From Hydrogenophaga sp. (GTDB lineage: Bacteria; Pseudomonadota; Gammaproteobacteria; Burkholderiales; Burkholderiaceae_C), in contig JAJNQE010000013.1 in assembly GCA_021154985.1 (NCBI GenBank), positions 1 through 25,504 on the forward strand: 25,504 nt of DNA, written 5' to 3'. Positions 1 through 7,178 of this stretch are shown one piece after another. The translations under genes and the position numbers were made by a program. Under the pieces are notes generated by a model that did not search any database, had not been told where the DNA came from, and was given only the letters and a program-made list of their open reading frames with translations. Positions within the stretch are counted from its first letter, which is position 1, and each line of letters begins with the position of its first letter.

Positions 1-5
1 GTTGG

Positions 6-78
6 TCCCCCCCGCGCGCTGACGCGCACCCCCAGGGGGCGATGCCTGCGGCCTGGCAAAGCCAGTTCCGCGGCATCC
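6..78. repeat. GC-rich triple-hairpin intergenic repeat, copy 1
   Basis: Three small inverted repeats follow each other. GCGCG/CGCGC lies at 14-27, CCCCC-A-GGGGG at 29-39, and CTGGC-AAA-GCCAG at 53-65. The 3' half (GCCTGCGG, then CTGGCAAAGCCA and CCGCGGC) recurs almost unchanged at 18803-18833. It lies just upstream of boxA. Elements of this look are common between genes in Comamonadaceae; a role as a REP-like element or RNA hairpin is inference. Confidence 0.7.
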
Positions 79-129
79 TTGAATGAGGCCCGCGCTCGCT
101 GCCGGGCTTTGTCCGTTTTGGAGACCCTC

Positions 130-1416
130 ATGAACGCCATCGCCGAAACCGCTGTCATCAAGCAGCACCTGATCGATCCCGAGATCTGCATCCGTTGCAA
201 CACCTGCGAGTCGATCTGCCCGGTGGGCGCGATCACGCACGACTCGCGCAACTACGTGGTCGATGCGTCCAAGTGCAACCTGTGCATGGACTGCATCTCA
301 CCGTGCCCCACCGGCTCCATCGACAACTGGCGCACCATGCCGCTGGTCCGTGCCTACACGCCCGATGAGCAGCTCACCTGGGACGAGCTCCCGCCCGAGT
401 TGCCACCGGAAGAGCTGGAGGGCCTCTCATCGGCCGCGCCCGTTGCGGCTGAGCCTGTCGAAGCCCCGGCAACCACCACGACCGGCGAACAGACCTTCGT
501 TGCCAGCAGCTTTGGTGCCACGCTTCCACCGTGGTCCGCCGCACACGCTTACACCAACCTCTACGGCCCCAAGGCCACGCAGAAAACGGTCACCGCCACC
601 GTGGTGGGCAACCTGCGTGTGACCGAGGTTGGCAAGACCGCCGGCAGCGACTACGACACGCACCATGTGGTGCTCGACTTCGGCGCCATGCCTTTCCCGG
701 TGTTGGAGGGCCAGAGCATTGGCGTGATTCCGCCGGGCCTGGACGCCAACGGCAAGCCACACCATGCGCGCCAGTACAGCATCGCCAGCCCGCGCAACGG
801 GGAGCGGGTGGGGCACAACAATCTGTCGCTCACCATCAAGCGCGTGCTGGAAGACCACCAGGGCCAGCCGGTGCGCGGTGTGGCCAGCAACTTCATGTGC
901 GACCTCAAGGTGGGCGACACTGTGGAGGTGATCGGGCCGTTCGGCACCAGCTTCCTGATGCCCAACCACCCCAAGAGCCACATCGTGATGATCTGCACCG
1001 GCACCGGCAGTGCCCCCATGCGCGCCATGACCGAATGGCGCCGCCGCCTGCGGGCGTCGGGCAAGTTCGAGGGGGGCAAATTGATGTTGTTCTTCGGTGC
1101 CCGTTCGCAGGAAGAGCTGCCGTACTTCGGCCCGCTGCAGAACCTGCCCAAGGACTTCATCGACACCAACTTCGCCTTCAGCCGCACACCGGGCGCACCG
1201 AAGCGCTATGTGCAGGACGCCATGCGGGAGCGTGCGGCCGATCTGGCCGTGCTGCTGCAGGACCCGAACACGTATTTCTACGTGTGCGGTCTGAAGAGCA
1301 TGGAAGAGGGCGTGGTGCTGGCCTTGCGCGATGTGGCGCAGGGAGCCGGACTCAACTGGGACACGATCGGCGCCGCCTTGAAGCGCGAAGGCCGTCTTCA
1401 CCTGGAAACCTATTGA
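130..1416 (+). CDS. boxA: Benzoyl-CoA 2,3-epoxidase reductase component BoxA
   Basis: BoxA passes electrons from NADPH to the di-iron epoxidase BoxB, which converts benzoyl-CoA to its 2,3-epoxide in aerobic benzoate breakdown in the cytoplasm. The 428-residue product starts with a two-cluster ferredoxin domain (C20, C23, C26, C30 and C49, C52, C55, C59). The BoxA-typical stretch DELPPELPPEEL follows, then a Pro/Ala-rich linker and a ferredoxin-NADP reductase module. That module has the FAD motif RQYS near residue 214, the nucleotide motif CTGTGSAPMRAM, a VCGLKSMEEGV segment and a C-terminal Tyr. ATG at 130 is chosen because GGAG stands 6 bp before it; an in-frame TTG at 79 lies in the upstream repeat and has no such site. 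No boxB or boxC is in the window, so they presumably lie to the left. Confidence 0.9.
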   Translation: MNAIAETAVIKQHLIDPEICIRCNTCESICPVGAITHDSRNYVVDASKCNLCMDCISPCPTGSIDNWRTMPLVRAYTPDEQLTWDELPPELPPEELEGLSSAAPVAAEPVEAPATTTTGEQTFVASSFGATLPPWSAAHAYTNLYGPKATQKTVTATVVGNLRVTEVGKTAGSDYDTHHVVLDFGAMPFPVLEGQSIGVIPPGLDANGKPHHARQYSIASPRNGERVGHNNLSLTIKRVLEDHQGQPVRGVASNFMCDLKVGDTVEVIGPFGTSFLMPNHPKSHIVMICTGTGSAPMRAMTEWRRRLRASGKFEGGKLMLFFGARSQEELPYFGPLQNLPKDFIDTNFAFSRTPGAPKRYVQDAMRERAADLAVLLQDPNTYFYVCGLKSMEEGVVLALRDVAQGAGLNWDTIGAALKREGRLHLETY

Positions 1417-1457
1417 GGGAAAGGGCCGGCCCGGGTGCGGGCGGAGGCGGGATGCCG

Positions 1458-1463
1458 TACATT
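1458..1463 (+). promoter_or_regulatory. Candidate -10 element of the fdh accessory operon
   Basis: TACATT lies 11 bp before the ATG of the DUF3305 gene, which has no Shine-Dalgarno sequence. If used, the transcript would begin about 4-6 nt before the start codon. No clear -35 hexamer is visible, so this is weak. Confidence 0.25.
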
Positions 1464-1474
1464 CCTGCCTTCGT

Positions 1475-2107
1475 ATGAACAACCCCCATACCCCTGCCCC
1501 CACCCGCAGCCGACCCGCGATCGAGGTCGATGTGGTGATGCGGCGCGAGCCGGTGATCGGCCCCATGAGCCGCTGGCAGGCGTTTCGCTGGGTGCTGGCC
1601 GACGTGTTGCTGCGCGGCAGCCCGGAAGAAACCGAGGCCGAAGGTGTGGAGCACGACCATGAGCCGCAGGCGGTGGAGCCCGTGGACGCCGTCTCTGGCG
1701 ACGGCGTCACCCACTGGCTGTTCCCGCGTTTTCGCGTGACCCTGTTCCGCGACGACGCCGAGGGCTACTTCCTCAACCTCAACAGCCCGCAGCCCTGCTT
1801 CTGGGTGTTTTGGCGCGCCGACGAGGCCCGACTGCTCGACGGTGAGCCCATGGCGGTGCCGCAGATCGTCACGCTGAGCTACCACGACGCCGGCCGCTGG
1901 CTCGACGCGCAGGAGCGTGTGGACCAGGTGAGTGCCGCGCCCGAGGTGGTGGACTGGCTGCGTGGTTTTGTCGATGTCACCTACCGGCCCGAACCCAAGC
2001 GCCGCCAGCGCCCGCAGAGCTTCAAGCCGTTGACCGACCGCTTCGGGCAGCCGGTGCGCATCAGCACCGACAAGCAGCGCGGCGGTGGTCAGCCGCCCGC
2101 ACAGTGA
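1475..2107 (+). CDS. DUF3305 protein of the formate dehydrogenase locus
   Basis: A 210-residue cytoplasmic protein without signal peptide or membrane segment. The N-terminal part (about residues 15-60, with the pattern VVMRREPVIGPMSRWQAFRW) is typical of DUF3305 proteins, which occur next to DUF3306 and formate dehydrogenase genes in proteobacteria. The middle part is rich in Trp and aromatic residues, and the tail is basic and Gln-rich. The molecular role is unknown; assembly or maturation of the dehydrogenase is inferred from context only. Its TGA at 2105-2107 overlaps a possible GTG start of the next gene, so translational coupling is likely. The ATG has no ribosome binding site and a -10-like hexamer just upstream. 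Confidence 0.8.
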   Translation: MNNPHTPAPTRSRPAIEVDVVMRREPVIGPMSRWQAFRWVLADVLLRGSPEETEAEGVEHDHEPQAVEPVDAVSGDGVTHWLFPRFRVTLFRDDAEGYFLNLNSPQPCFWVFWRADEARLLDGEPMAVPQIVTLSYHDAGRWLDAQERVDQVSAAPEVVDWLRGFVDVTYRPEPKRRQRPQSFKPLTDRFGQPVRISTDKQRGGGQPPAQ

Positions 2108-2109
2108 CC

Positions 2110-2763
2110 ATGGCGACGAACGACGACGACAACTTTTTCTCGCGCTGGTCGCGCCGCAAGGTGCAGGTGCGCACCGGCGAGCCGCTGCCGCCCGAGCCAC
2201 CTGCGCCGGTTGCGGTGGTGGCGCACGCTGCCGTGGCCGCTCCAGCGGCTCCTGCCGCGCCAGCCGCAGAGCCAGCGCCCGAACCGCCACCGGCCCTCAC
2301 GCTCGACGATGTGGCACGCCTCACGCCCGACTCCGACTACTCGGCCTTTGTGGCCAAGAGCGTGTCGCCCGACGTGCGCAATGCCGCGGTGAAAAAGCTC
2401 TTCACCGACCCGCACTACAACATCATGGACGGGCTGGACATCTACATCGACGACTACTCCAAGCCCAGTCCGCTGTCGGCCGTGGACATGGCCAAGATGG
2501 TGGGCGCCCAGTTCCTGAAACTGGTGGACGACCCGAACGAGCCCAAACCGGCCGCCCCGGCCGCCAGCGCGACCGAAGAACCGCCAAACGAGCCGCCCGC
2601 CAAGGTGGCCCAGGCCGAGCCAGAGACCGAAGCGGCCTTGCCCGACAACAACAACGACACCCCTGTCCCCGAGACACCGGACCCCCACGATGACCACGCT
2701 GATCTGCAATTGCAACCAGACCATGCCCCTGAACCCCAAGGTTCTGGGCGAGGCCCTGGATGA
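2110..2763 (+). CDS. DUF3306 protein of the formate dehydrogenase locus
   Basis: A 217-residue protein recognised by its start (DNFFSRWSRRK) and by the block around residues 65-120 (LTPDSDYSAFVAKSVSPDV, then a KLFTDPHYN segment and MDGLDIYIDDY), both characteristic of DUF3306. A long Ala/Pro/Glu-rich low-complexity stretch separates these parts, and a second one forms the C-terminus. ATG at 2110 is preferred; GTG at 2104 would overlap the previous stop as GTGA. The last 74 bp are also the start of the next gene in another frame, which is unusually long for operon overlaps. The function is not established; it may work with DUF3305 and the multi-cluster ferredoxin in formate dehydrogenase maturation. 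Confidence 0.8.
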   Translation: MATNDDDNFFSRWSRRKVQVRTGEPLPPEPPAPVAVVAHAAVAAPAAPAAPAAEPAPEPPPALTLDDVARLTPDSDYSAFVAKSVSPDVRNAAVKKLFTDPHYNIMDGLDIYIDDYSKPSPLSAVDMAKMVGAQFLKLVDDPNEPKPAAPAASATEEPPNEPPAKVAQAEPETEAALPDNNNDTPVPETPDPHDDHADLQLQPDHAPEPQGSGRGPG

Positions 2764-4789
2764 AGACCTGACCCTGCACACCACGCTGTGCCGCCGCGAC
2801 GCGCCCGCGTTCCAGCGCGCCACGCGCAGCAACGACGACCTGGTGGTTGCCTGCACGCAGGAAAGCCGCCTCTTCACCGAACTCTCCGAGCAGACCGAAG
2901 GCGCGGTGTCGCTCGAAGTTCGCCCCATCAAGTTCGTCAACATCCGCGAAACCGGCGGCTGGGGCCGTGAAGCCAAGGACGCCACACCCAAGATGGCCGC
3001 GCTGCTGGCCGCTGCCCGCCTGCCCGACGCCGAGCCGGTGCCCACCGTCACTTACAAGAGCGCGGGCCGCCTGCTGATCATCGGCGCGCTGCAAGACGCC
3101 GAGCGCGTGGCGGACCTCGTGTCCGACACGCTGGAGGTGAGCCTCCTGTCCACGGGTGGCACGGGCATGCAGACCCGCCGCTACCCGGTGATCGCGGGCG
3201 CCGTGGGCGAGGTGCGCGGTTGGCTCGGCGCGTTCACGGTGGCCTGGACCACGAACAACCCGATCGACCTGGACCTCTGCACCCGCTGCAACGCCTGCGT
3301 CGCCGCCTGCCCCGAAGGCGCCATCGGCCTGGATTACCAGATCGACATGAACAAGTGCCAGAGCCACCGCGCCTGCGTGAAAGCCTGCGACGCGGTGGGC
3401 GCCATCAACTTCCAGCGCGATGCGCAAGAGCACAGCGAGACCTTTGACATGGTGCTGGACCTGCGGGCCGCGCCGGCCTTCGCTCAGCACGCGCACCCCC
3501 AAGGCTATTTCCACCTGGCCTCCGGCATCGACAACGCCGCCGGCATGGCCACGGTGCTCAAGCTGCGCGAACTGGTGGGCGAGTTCGAAAAGCCCAAGTT
3601 CTTCACCTACAAGCAAAAGCTCTGCGCGCACGGCCGCAACGAAACCGTGGGCTGTAACGCCTGCGTCGAGGTTTGCTCGGCGTTGGCCATCAGCAGCGAG
3701 ATCAAGCGCAACCAGATCGTCGTCAACCCCAACCTGTGCGTGGGCTGCGGCGCCTGCACCACCGTGTGCCCCACCGGTGCGCTGTCGTACGCGTACCCGC
3801 GCGCCAGCGAGCAGGGCGTGAAGCTGCGCACCTTGCTGGCCACCTACGCCAAGGCCGGCGGCCAGAACGCCGCGCTGCTGCTGCACAGCCAGGAAGCCGG
3901 CGCCACGCTGGTGAACGACCTGGGCCGCACCGCGTCGATGGACAAGGCGTTTCGCGGCGTGCCCGCACGCGTGATCCCGCTGCCGCTGTGGCACACGGCG
4001 TCCATCGGGCTGGACGTGTGGCTCTCGGCCTTCGCCTACGGCGCTTCGCAGGTCTGGGTGCTCATGACCGGCGAAGAAGCGCCGCAGTACGTTGACGCGG
4101 TGCGCGGGCAAATGGCGGTGGCGCAGGCGTTGGTGAATGGCCTCGGTTACAGCGGGCAACACTTCCGCCTGATTGAGGCCAGCGACGTGCAGGCGCTGGA
4201 CGCCGCCCTCGTGGCCGCTCCGGCGCAAACCGTCAAGCGACGCGCCACCTTCGCCATCCAGGCCGAGAAGCGCGCCACCGTGGAGCTGGCGATTGACCAC
4301 CTGCTGCAGGACAGCGCAGCCCAACGCCCGGCCATGGAAGCCATTGCGCTGCCGGGTGCGTCGCTGCTGGGCACGATCAACGTCAACAAGGACACCTGCA
4401 CGCTCTGCCTGAGCTGTGTGAGCGCCTGCCCGGCCAGCGCGCTGCAGGACAACACCGAGCGTCCACAACTGCGCTTCATCGAGAAGAACTGCGTGCAGTG
4501 CGGCCTGTGCGCCAGCACCTGCCCTGAAAACGCCATCACCCTGCAGCCGCGACTGCTGATCGGTGAGCAGCGCAAGCAGTTGCGTGTGCTCAACGAAGCC
4601 CAGCCCTACCACTGCATCCGCTGCGCCAAACCGTTTGGCACGCTCAAGGGCATCGAAGTGATGCTCGGCAAGCTCGCGGGCCACGCCATGTTCCAGGGCG
4701 AAGCGCTGGAGCGCCTGAAGATGTGCGGCGACTGCCGTGTGGTCGACCTGTACTCCAACCCGGGCGAGACCCGCATCACCGATCTGTGA
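2690..4789 (+). CDS. Multi-cluster 4Fe-4S ferredoxin protein of the fdh locus
   Basis: A 699-residue soluble protein with many Fe-S motifs. It begins with CNCNQTM (C6, C8). Canonical CxxCxxCxxxC sets lie at C197-C207, C350-C360, C570-C580 and C601-C611. Two variants are seen: C223-x2-H226-x2-C229-x3-C233, with His in place of the second Cys, and C312-x9-C322-x2-C325-x3-C329. The tail carries two CxxC pairs (C642/C645 and C679/C682), which could hold zinc. Proteins of this type sit between DUF3306 and TorD-like genes in betaproteobacterial fdh loci. An electron-transfer or cofactor-assembly role is inferred. The start overlaps the DUF3306 gene by 74 bp; the next Met (residue 12) would still overlap. 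No strong ribosome binding site precedes it, which suggests coupled translation. Confidence 0.82.
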   Translation: MTTLICNCNQTMPLNPKVLGEALDEDLTLHTTLCRRDAPAFQRATRSNDDLVVACTQESRLFTELSEQTEGAVSLEVRPIKFVNIRETGGWGREAKDATPKMAALLAAARLPDAEPVPTVTYKSAGRLLIIGALQDAERVADLVSDTLEVSLLSTGGTGMQTRRYPVIAGAVGEVRGWLGAFTVAWTTNNPIDLDLCTRCNACVAACPEGAIGLDYQIDMNKCQSHRACVKACDAVGAINFQRDAQEHSETFDMVLDLRAAPAFAQHAHPQGYFHLASGIDNAAGMATVLKLRELVGEFEKPKFFTYKQKLCAHGRNETVGCNACVEVCSALAISSEIKRNQIVVNPNLCVGCGACTTVCPTGALSYAYPRASEQGVKLRTLLATYAKAGGQNAALLLHSQEAGATLVNDLGRTASMDKAFRGVPARVIPLPLWHTASIGLDVWLSAFAYGASQVWVLMTGEEAPQYVDAVRGQMAVAQALVNGLGYSGQHFRLIEASDVQALDAALVAAPAQTVKRRATFAIQAEKRATVELAIDHLLQDSAAQRPAMEAIALPGASLLGTINVNKDTCTLCLSCVSACPASALQDNTERPQLRFIEKNCVQCGLCASTCPENAITLQPRLLIGEQRKQLRVLNEAQPYHCIRCAKPFGTLKGIEVMLGKLAGHAMFQGEALERLKMCGDCRVVDLYSNPGETRITDL

Positions 4790-4803
4790 ACCCCCTTGAT
4801 GCC

Positions 4804-5421
4804 ATGAACAACAGCATTCCGATCACGTCCGCGCTGGACGAAGAAACCGCCCGTGCCGAGGTCTACGGCCTGCTGGCCGCGCTGTATTACGCGCCGCCGT
4901 CCGCCGAGCTCATGGCGCAGATCCGCGTGGCGGTGACCGAGGCGCCCGCCGCCGGTGGTTTTCTCGAAGAGCCCTGGCGCGAGGTGGTGGCCGCTGCGCG
5001 CAACATGGACGACGCAGCCGTGACCGCCGAATTCAACGCGCTCTTCGGTGGCGTGGGCAAGCCCGAGGTGTACCTGTTTGGCTCGCACTACCTGAGCGGT
5101 TTTCTCAACGAGAAACCGCTGGCCGCGCTGCGCAGCGACCTGGCCGCCCTCGGCCTGGGGCGCGACGACACCATGCCCGAAACCGAAGACCACGTGGCCT
5201 ACCTGTTTGAGGTGATGCGCTACCTGATCGCAGGAGACGACGTGGAGGTGGCCAACCTCACGCAGCAGCAGAAGTTTTTCACCACCCACCTGCAACCCTG
5301 GGTGGCGCGCATGTGCGACGACATCGCCGCCCACCCCAAGGCCCGCTTCTACGCCACGCTGGCCGCGTTCACCCGCGCCTTCGTGGGCGTGGAAACGCAG
5401 GGGTTTGACATGCTGGCCTGA
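4804..5421 (+). CDS. TorD/DmsD-type molecular chaperone
   Basis: A 205-residue, helix-rich cytoplasmic protein of the redox enzyme maturation (TorD) family. The visible features are the early segment ARAEVYGLLAALYYAPPSAEL, the internal FGSHYLSGFLNEKPLAAL, and the PETEDHVAYLFEVMRYLI block that corresponds to the conserved E-P-x-D-H-x-A region of the family. Such chaperones bind Tat signal peptides of molybdoenzymes and help cofactor insertion; the likely client is the Tat-exported formate dehydrogenase at 11497. The ATG follows the previous stop by 14 bp. It ends the accessory operon and converges on the FG-GAP gene 21 bp away. Confidence 0.87.
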   Translation: MNNSIPITSALDEETARAEVYGLLAALYYAPPSAELMAQIRVAVTEAPAAGGFLEEPWREVVAAARNMDDAAVTAEFNALFGGVGKPEVYLFGSHYLSGFLNEKPLAALRSDLAALGLGRDDTMPETEDHVAYLFEVMRYLIAGDDVEVANLTQQQKFFTTHLQPWVARMCDDIAAHPKARFYATLAAFTRAFVGVETQGFDMLA

Positions 5422-5442
5422 GCCAGCGGTCCAGACCCCGTT

Positions 5443-7086
5443 TCAATAGAGGTAGACGGCGCCGCTGCCGCCGCTGCTGTTGTCGTTCTGGTCGCCGCCG
5501 ATGCCGGTTGCCGCGCTCTGTTCGGCGACCGCGCTCACCGCCAGCGTGCGGCCGTCGCCCGACAGGGCGGCGCGGTCGCCGAATCTGTCGAACGCGCCGG
5601 TGTTGGAGGCCTTGACGAAGCCGATCTGCCCCCACGCCCCGCCCCGGCGCCTGAACACATAGGCAGCGCCAGATGCGTACTCCGCGTCGTTGTCCTGGGC
5701 GCCGCCCACGCCCTGTGCCGAACTGTCCTCATCGTTGGCGGTCACAGCCAGTGTGTTGCCATCGGCGGAGAGTGACACCGCGTGGCCAAACCCGTCGATG
5801 TTGCCGGTATTGGAGGCCTTGATGTAGGCCTCCTGGCCCCAGGTGTTTCCATGGCGTGCGAACACGTAGACCGCACCGGTGTTCAGGCCGCCATTGTCCT
5901 GGACCCCGTTGACACCCGTGGCCGATCCGTCCTCGAAGACGGCGCCCACCGCGATGGTCTGGCCATCACTCGACAGGGCGACCGACCCGCCAAAACCGTC
6001 TCCATCGCCCGCGTTGGAGGCGGTCAACTGGGTGGAGAACTGCCAGGCGCCCAGCGTGCGCTCGTACACATCGACCACGCCAGGGGTGCCCACGGCGGCG
6101 GCCGCATCGCGGCGTCCCAGAACCAGGGTGCTCCCATCGCCAGACAGCGCGAATGCGGTGGCGTCGCGCTCCCTGGTGGCCGTGATCGAGGCTTGTGCGT
6201 TCCAGACACCGCCGTCCTGGCCAAAAACAACCGCCGTGTAATCCCCGTCCACACGCCCGGCCGCCAGCGTGCTGCCGTCGCCAGACAGGGCAACAGTCCC
6301 TCCAAACTCACGCGCGCTGTCTTGTGCACTCCACGGGAAAGGGTCTGCTTGAAACCACTGCTGCGTCCAGAGGCCGTTGACAAGGTCGAACACATACACC
6401 GCACCGCGCGACTGGGCATGGCCGATGGCGCCCACGGCGATGCGCTGTCCGTCGGACGACATGGCCAGCGCCTCTCCGAAGCGGTCGTTCATGCCCGGGA
6501 CATCCGCTTTGAGCACGGCATGCGCCAGCCAGCCGGTGGGACCCTGCGTGAAGATGTGCACCGCGCCGCTGTTGGTGAGCTGGCTGTCGTCGCTGGGATT
6601 GCCCACCGCCAGGGTCTTGCCGTCTGCCGAGATCGCAAGGCTTTTGCCCATCTGACCACTGGGACTGGCCGATTTGAAGTAACCGACGGCGCTGTTGAGC
6701 AGCGTGGCCTGCACCTCGGCGCTGCCTGCGTCCACACAGCCCGCTGCGTTGCAGGCCTGCAGGATGTAGCGCGCATGGACCTGATCGGGCAGAAACACCT
6801 CCAGGTCGTGTCGGGTGGTGTTGGCGGGCAGTGTGGCCACCGCCACCCGTGCCGCAGAAGCCGGCGTTTCCACGAACAGCTGATAGCCGGTTTCCTGGCC
6901 GGTGTCGGTCCAGCTCAGCCGCAGGGTCTTGATGTCCTGCACCGTCACGGTGACGACCGAGGTGGGTGGCGGGTTGGCGTTGTTTTCGCCATCGCCTCCC
7001 CCGCAGCCCGCCAGCGACATGGCCGTGAACAACAGGGTGAGCAGCGGCAGGGTGCGCAGACCGCGCAAGGTATCAAGAATGGGCAT
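5443..7086 (-). CDS. Seven-bladed FG-GAP beta-propeller lipoprotein
   Basis: A 547-residue exported protein. A lipoprotein signal ends in SLAGC with the acylated C28, followed by GGGDGEN. Residues about 42-130 look like a fibronectin type III-like domain (LRLSWTDTGQETGYQLFV) with a C112/C117 pair. Then seven repeats of about 45-70 residues follow, each with an LSxDGxTLAVG strand pair and a GAVYVF-type strand ending in a Trp. They start near residues 149, 206, 265, 312, 369, 437 and 506, and the chain ends right after the last strand (GAVYLY). This fits a closed seven-bladed propeller of the integrin-alpha (FG-GAP) type. The last three blades are most alike (ASNTGxxDxFG) and carry Asp-rich loops that could bind calcium. 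The partner is unknown. It follows the kinase gene on the same strand after 92 bp and might share its transcript. Confidence 0.8.
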   Translation of the reverse strand: MPILDTLRGLRTLPLLTLLFTAMSLAGCGGGDGENNANPPPTSVVTVTVQDIKTLRLSWTDTGQETGYQLFVETPASAARVAVATLPANTTRHDLEVFLPDQVHARYILQACNAAGCVDAGSAEVQATLLNSAVGYFKSASPSGQMGKSLAISADGKTLAVGNPSDDSQLTNSGAVHIFTQGPTGWLAHAVLKADVPGMNDRFGEALAMSSDGQRIAVGAIGHAQSRGAVYVFDLVNGLWTQQWFQADPFPWSAQDSAREFGGTVALSGDGSTLAAGRVDGDYTAVVFGQDGGVWNAQASITATRERDATAFALSGDGSTLVLGRRDAAAAVGTPGVVDVYERTLGAWQFSTQLTASNAGDGDGFGGSVALSSDGQTIAVGAVFEDGSATGVNGVQDNGGLNTGAVYVFARHGNTWGQEAYIKASNTGNIDGFGHAVSLSADGNTLAVTANDEDSSAQGVGGAQDNDAEYASGAAYVFRRRGGAWGQIGFVKASNTGAFDRFGDRAALSGDGRTLAVSAVAEQSAATGIGGDQNDNSSGGSGAVYLY

Positions 7087-7178
7087 GGTCGGGTTTTCAC
7101 GTGGGCTGAACGACCCAGTGATTGCAGCCCATGGTCTGCGCGCTGCCCATAACCCCCAGGCAGTATTTGTGCTGCGGT

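Noticed and set aside
79..129. TTG start at 79 for boxA, giving 17 extra residues
   Set aside because: It lies at the edge of the repeat, has no ribosome site, and the ATG at 130 has GGAG at proper distance and gives the family's usual N-terminus.
1424..1433. Palindrome GGGCCGGCCC after boxA as terminator
   Set aside because: It has no loop and no U-tract, and short GC palindromes of this sort are frequent in such DNA.
5443..6660. Tandem DNA repeats or a CRISPR array in the leftward region after the TorD-type gene
   Set aside because: The similarity has a period of about 140-210 bp, is imperfect, and follows the blades of a propeller protein; there are no short identical repeats with unique spacers.
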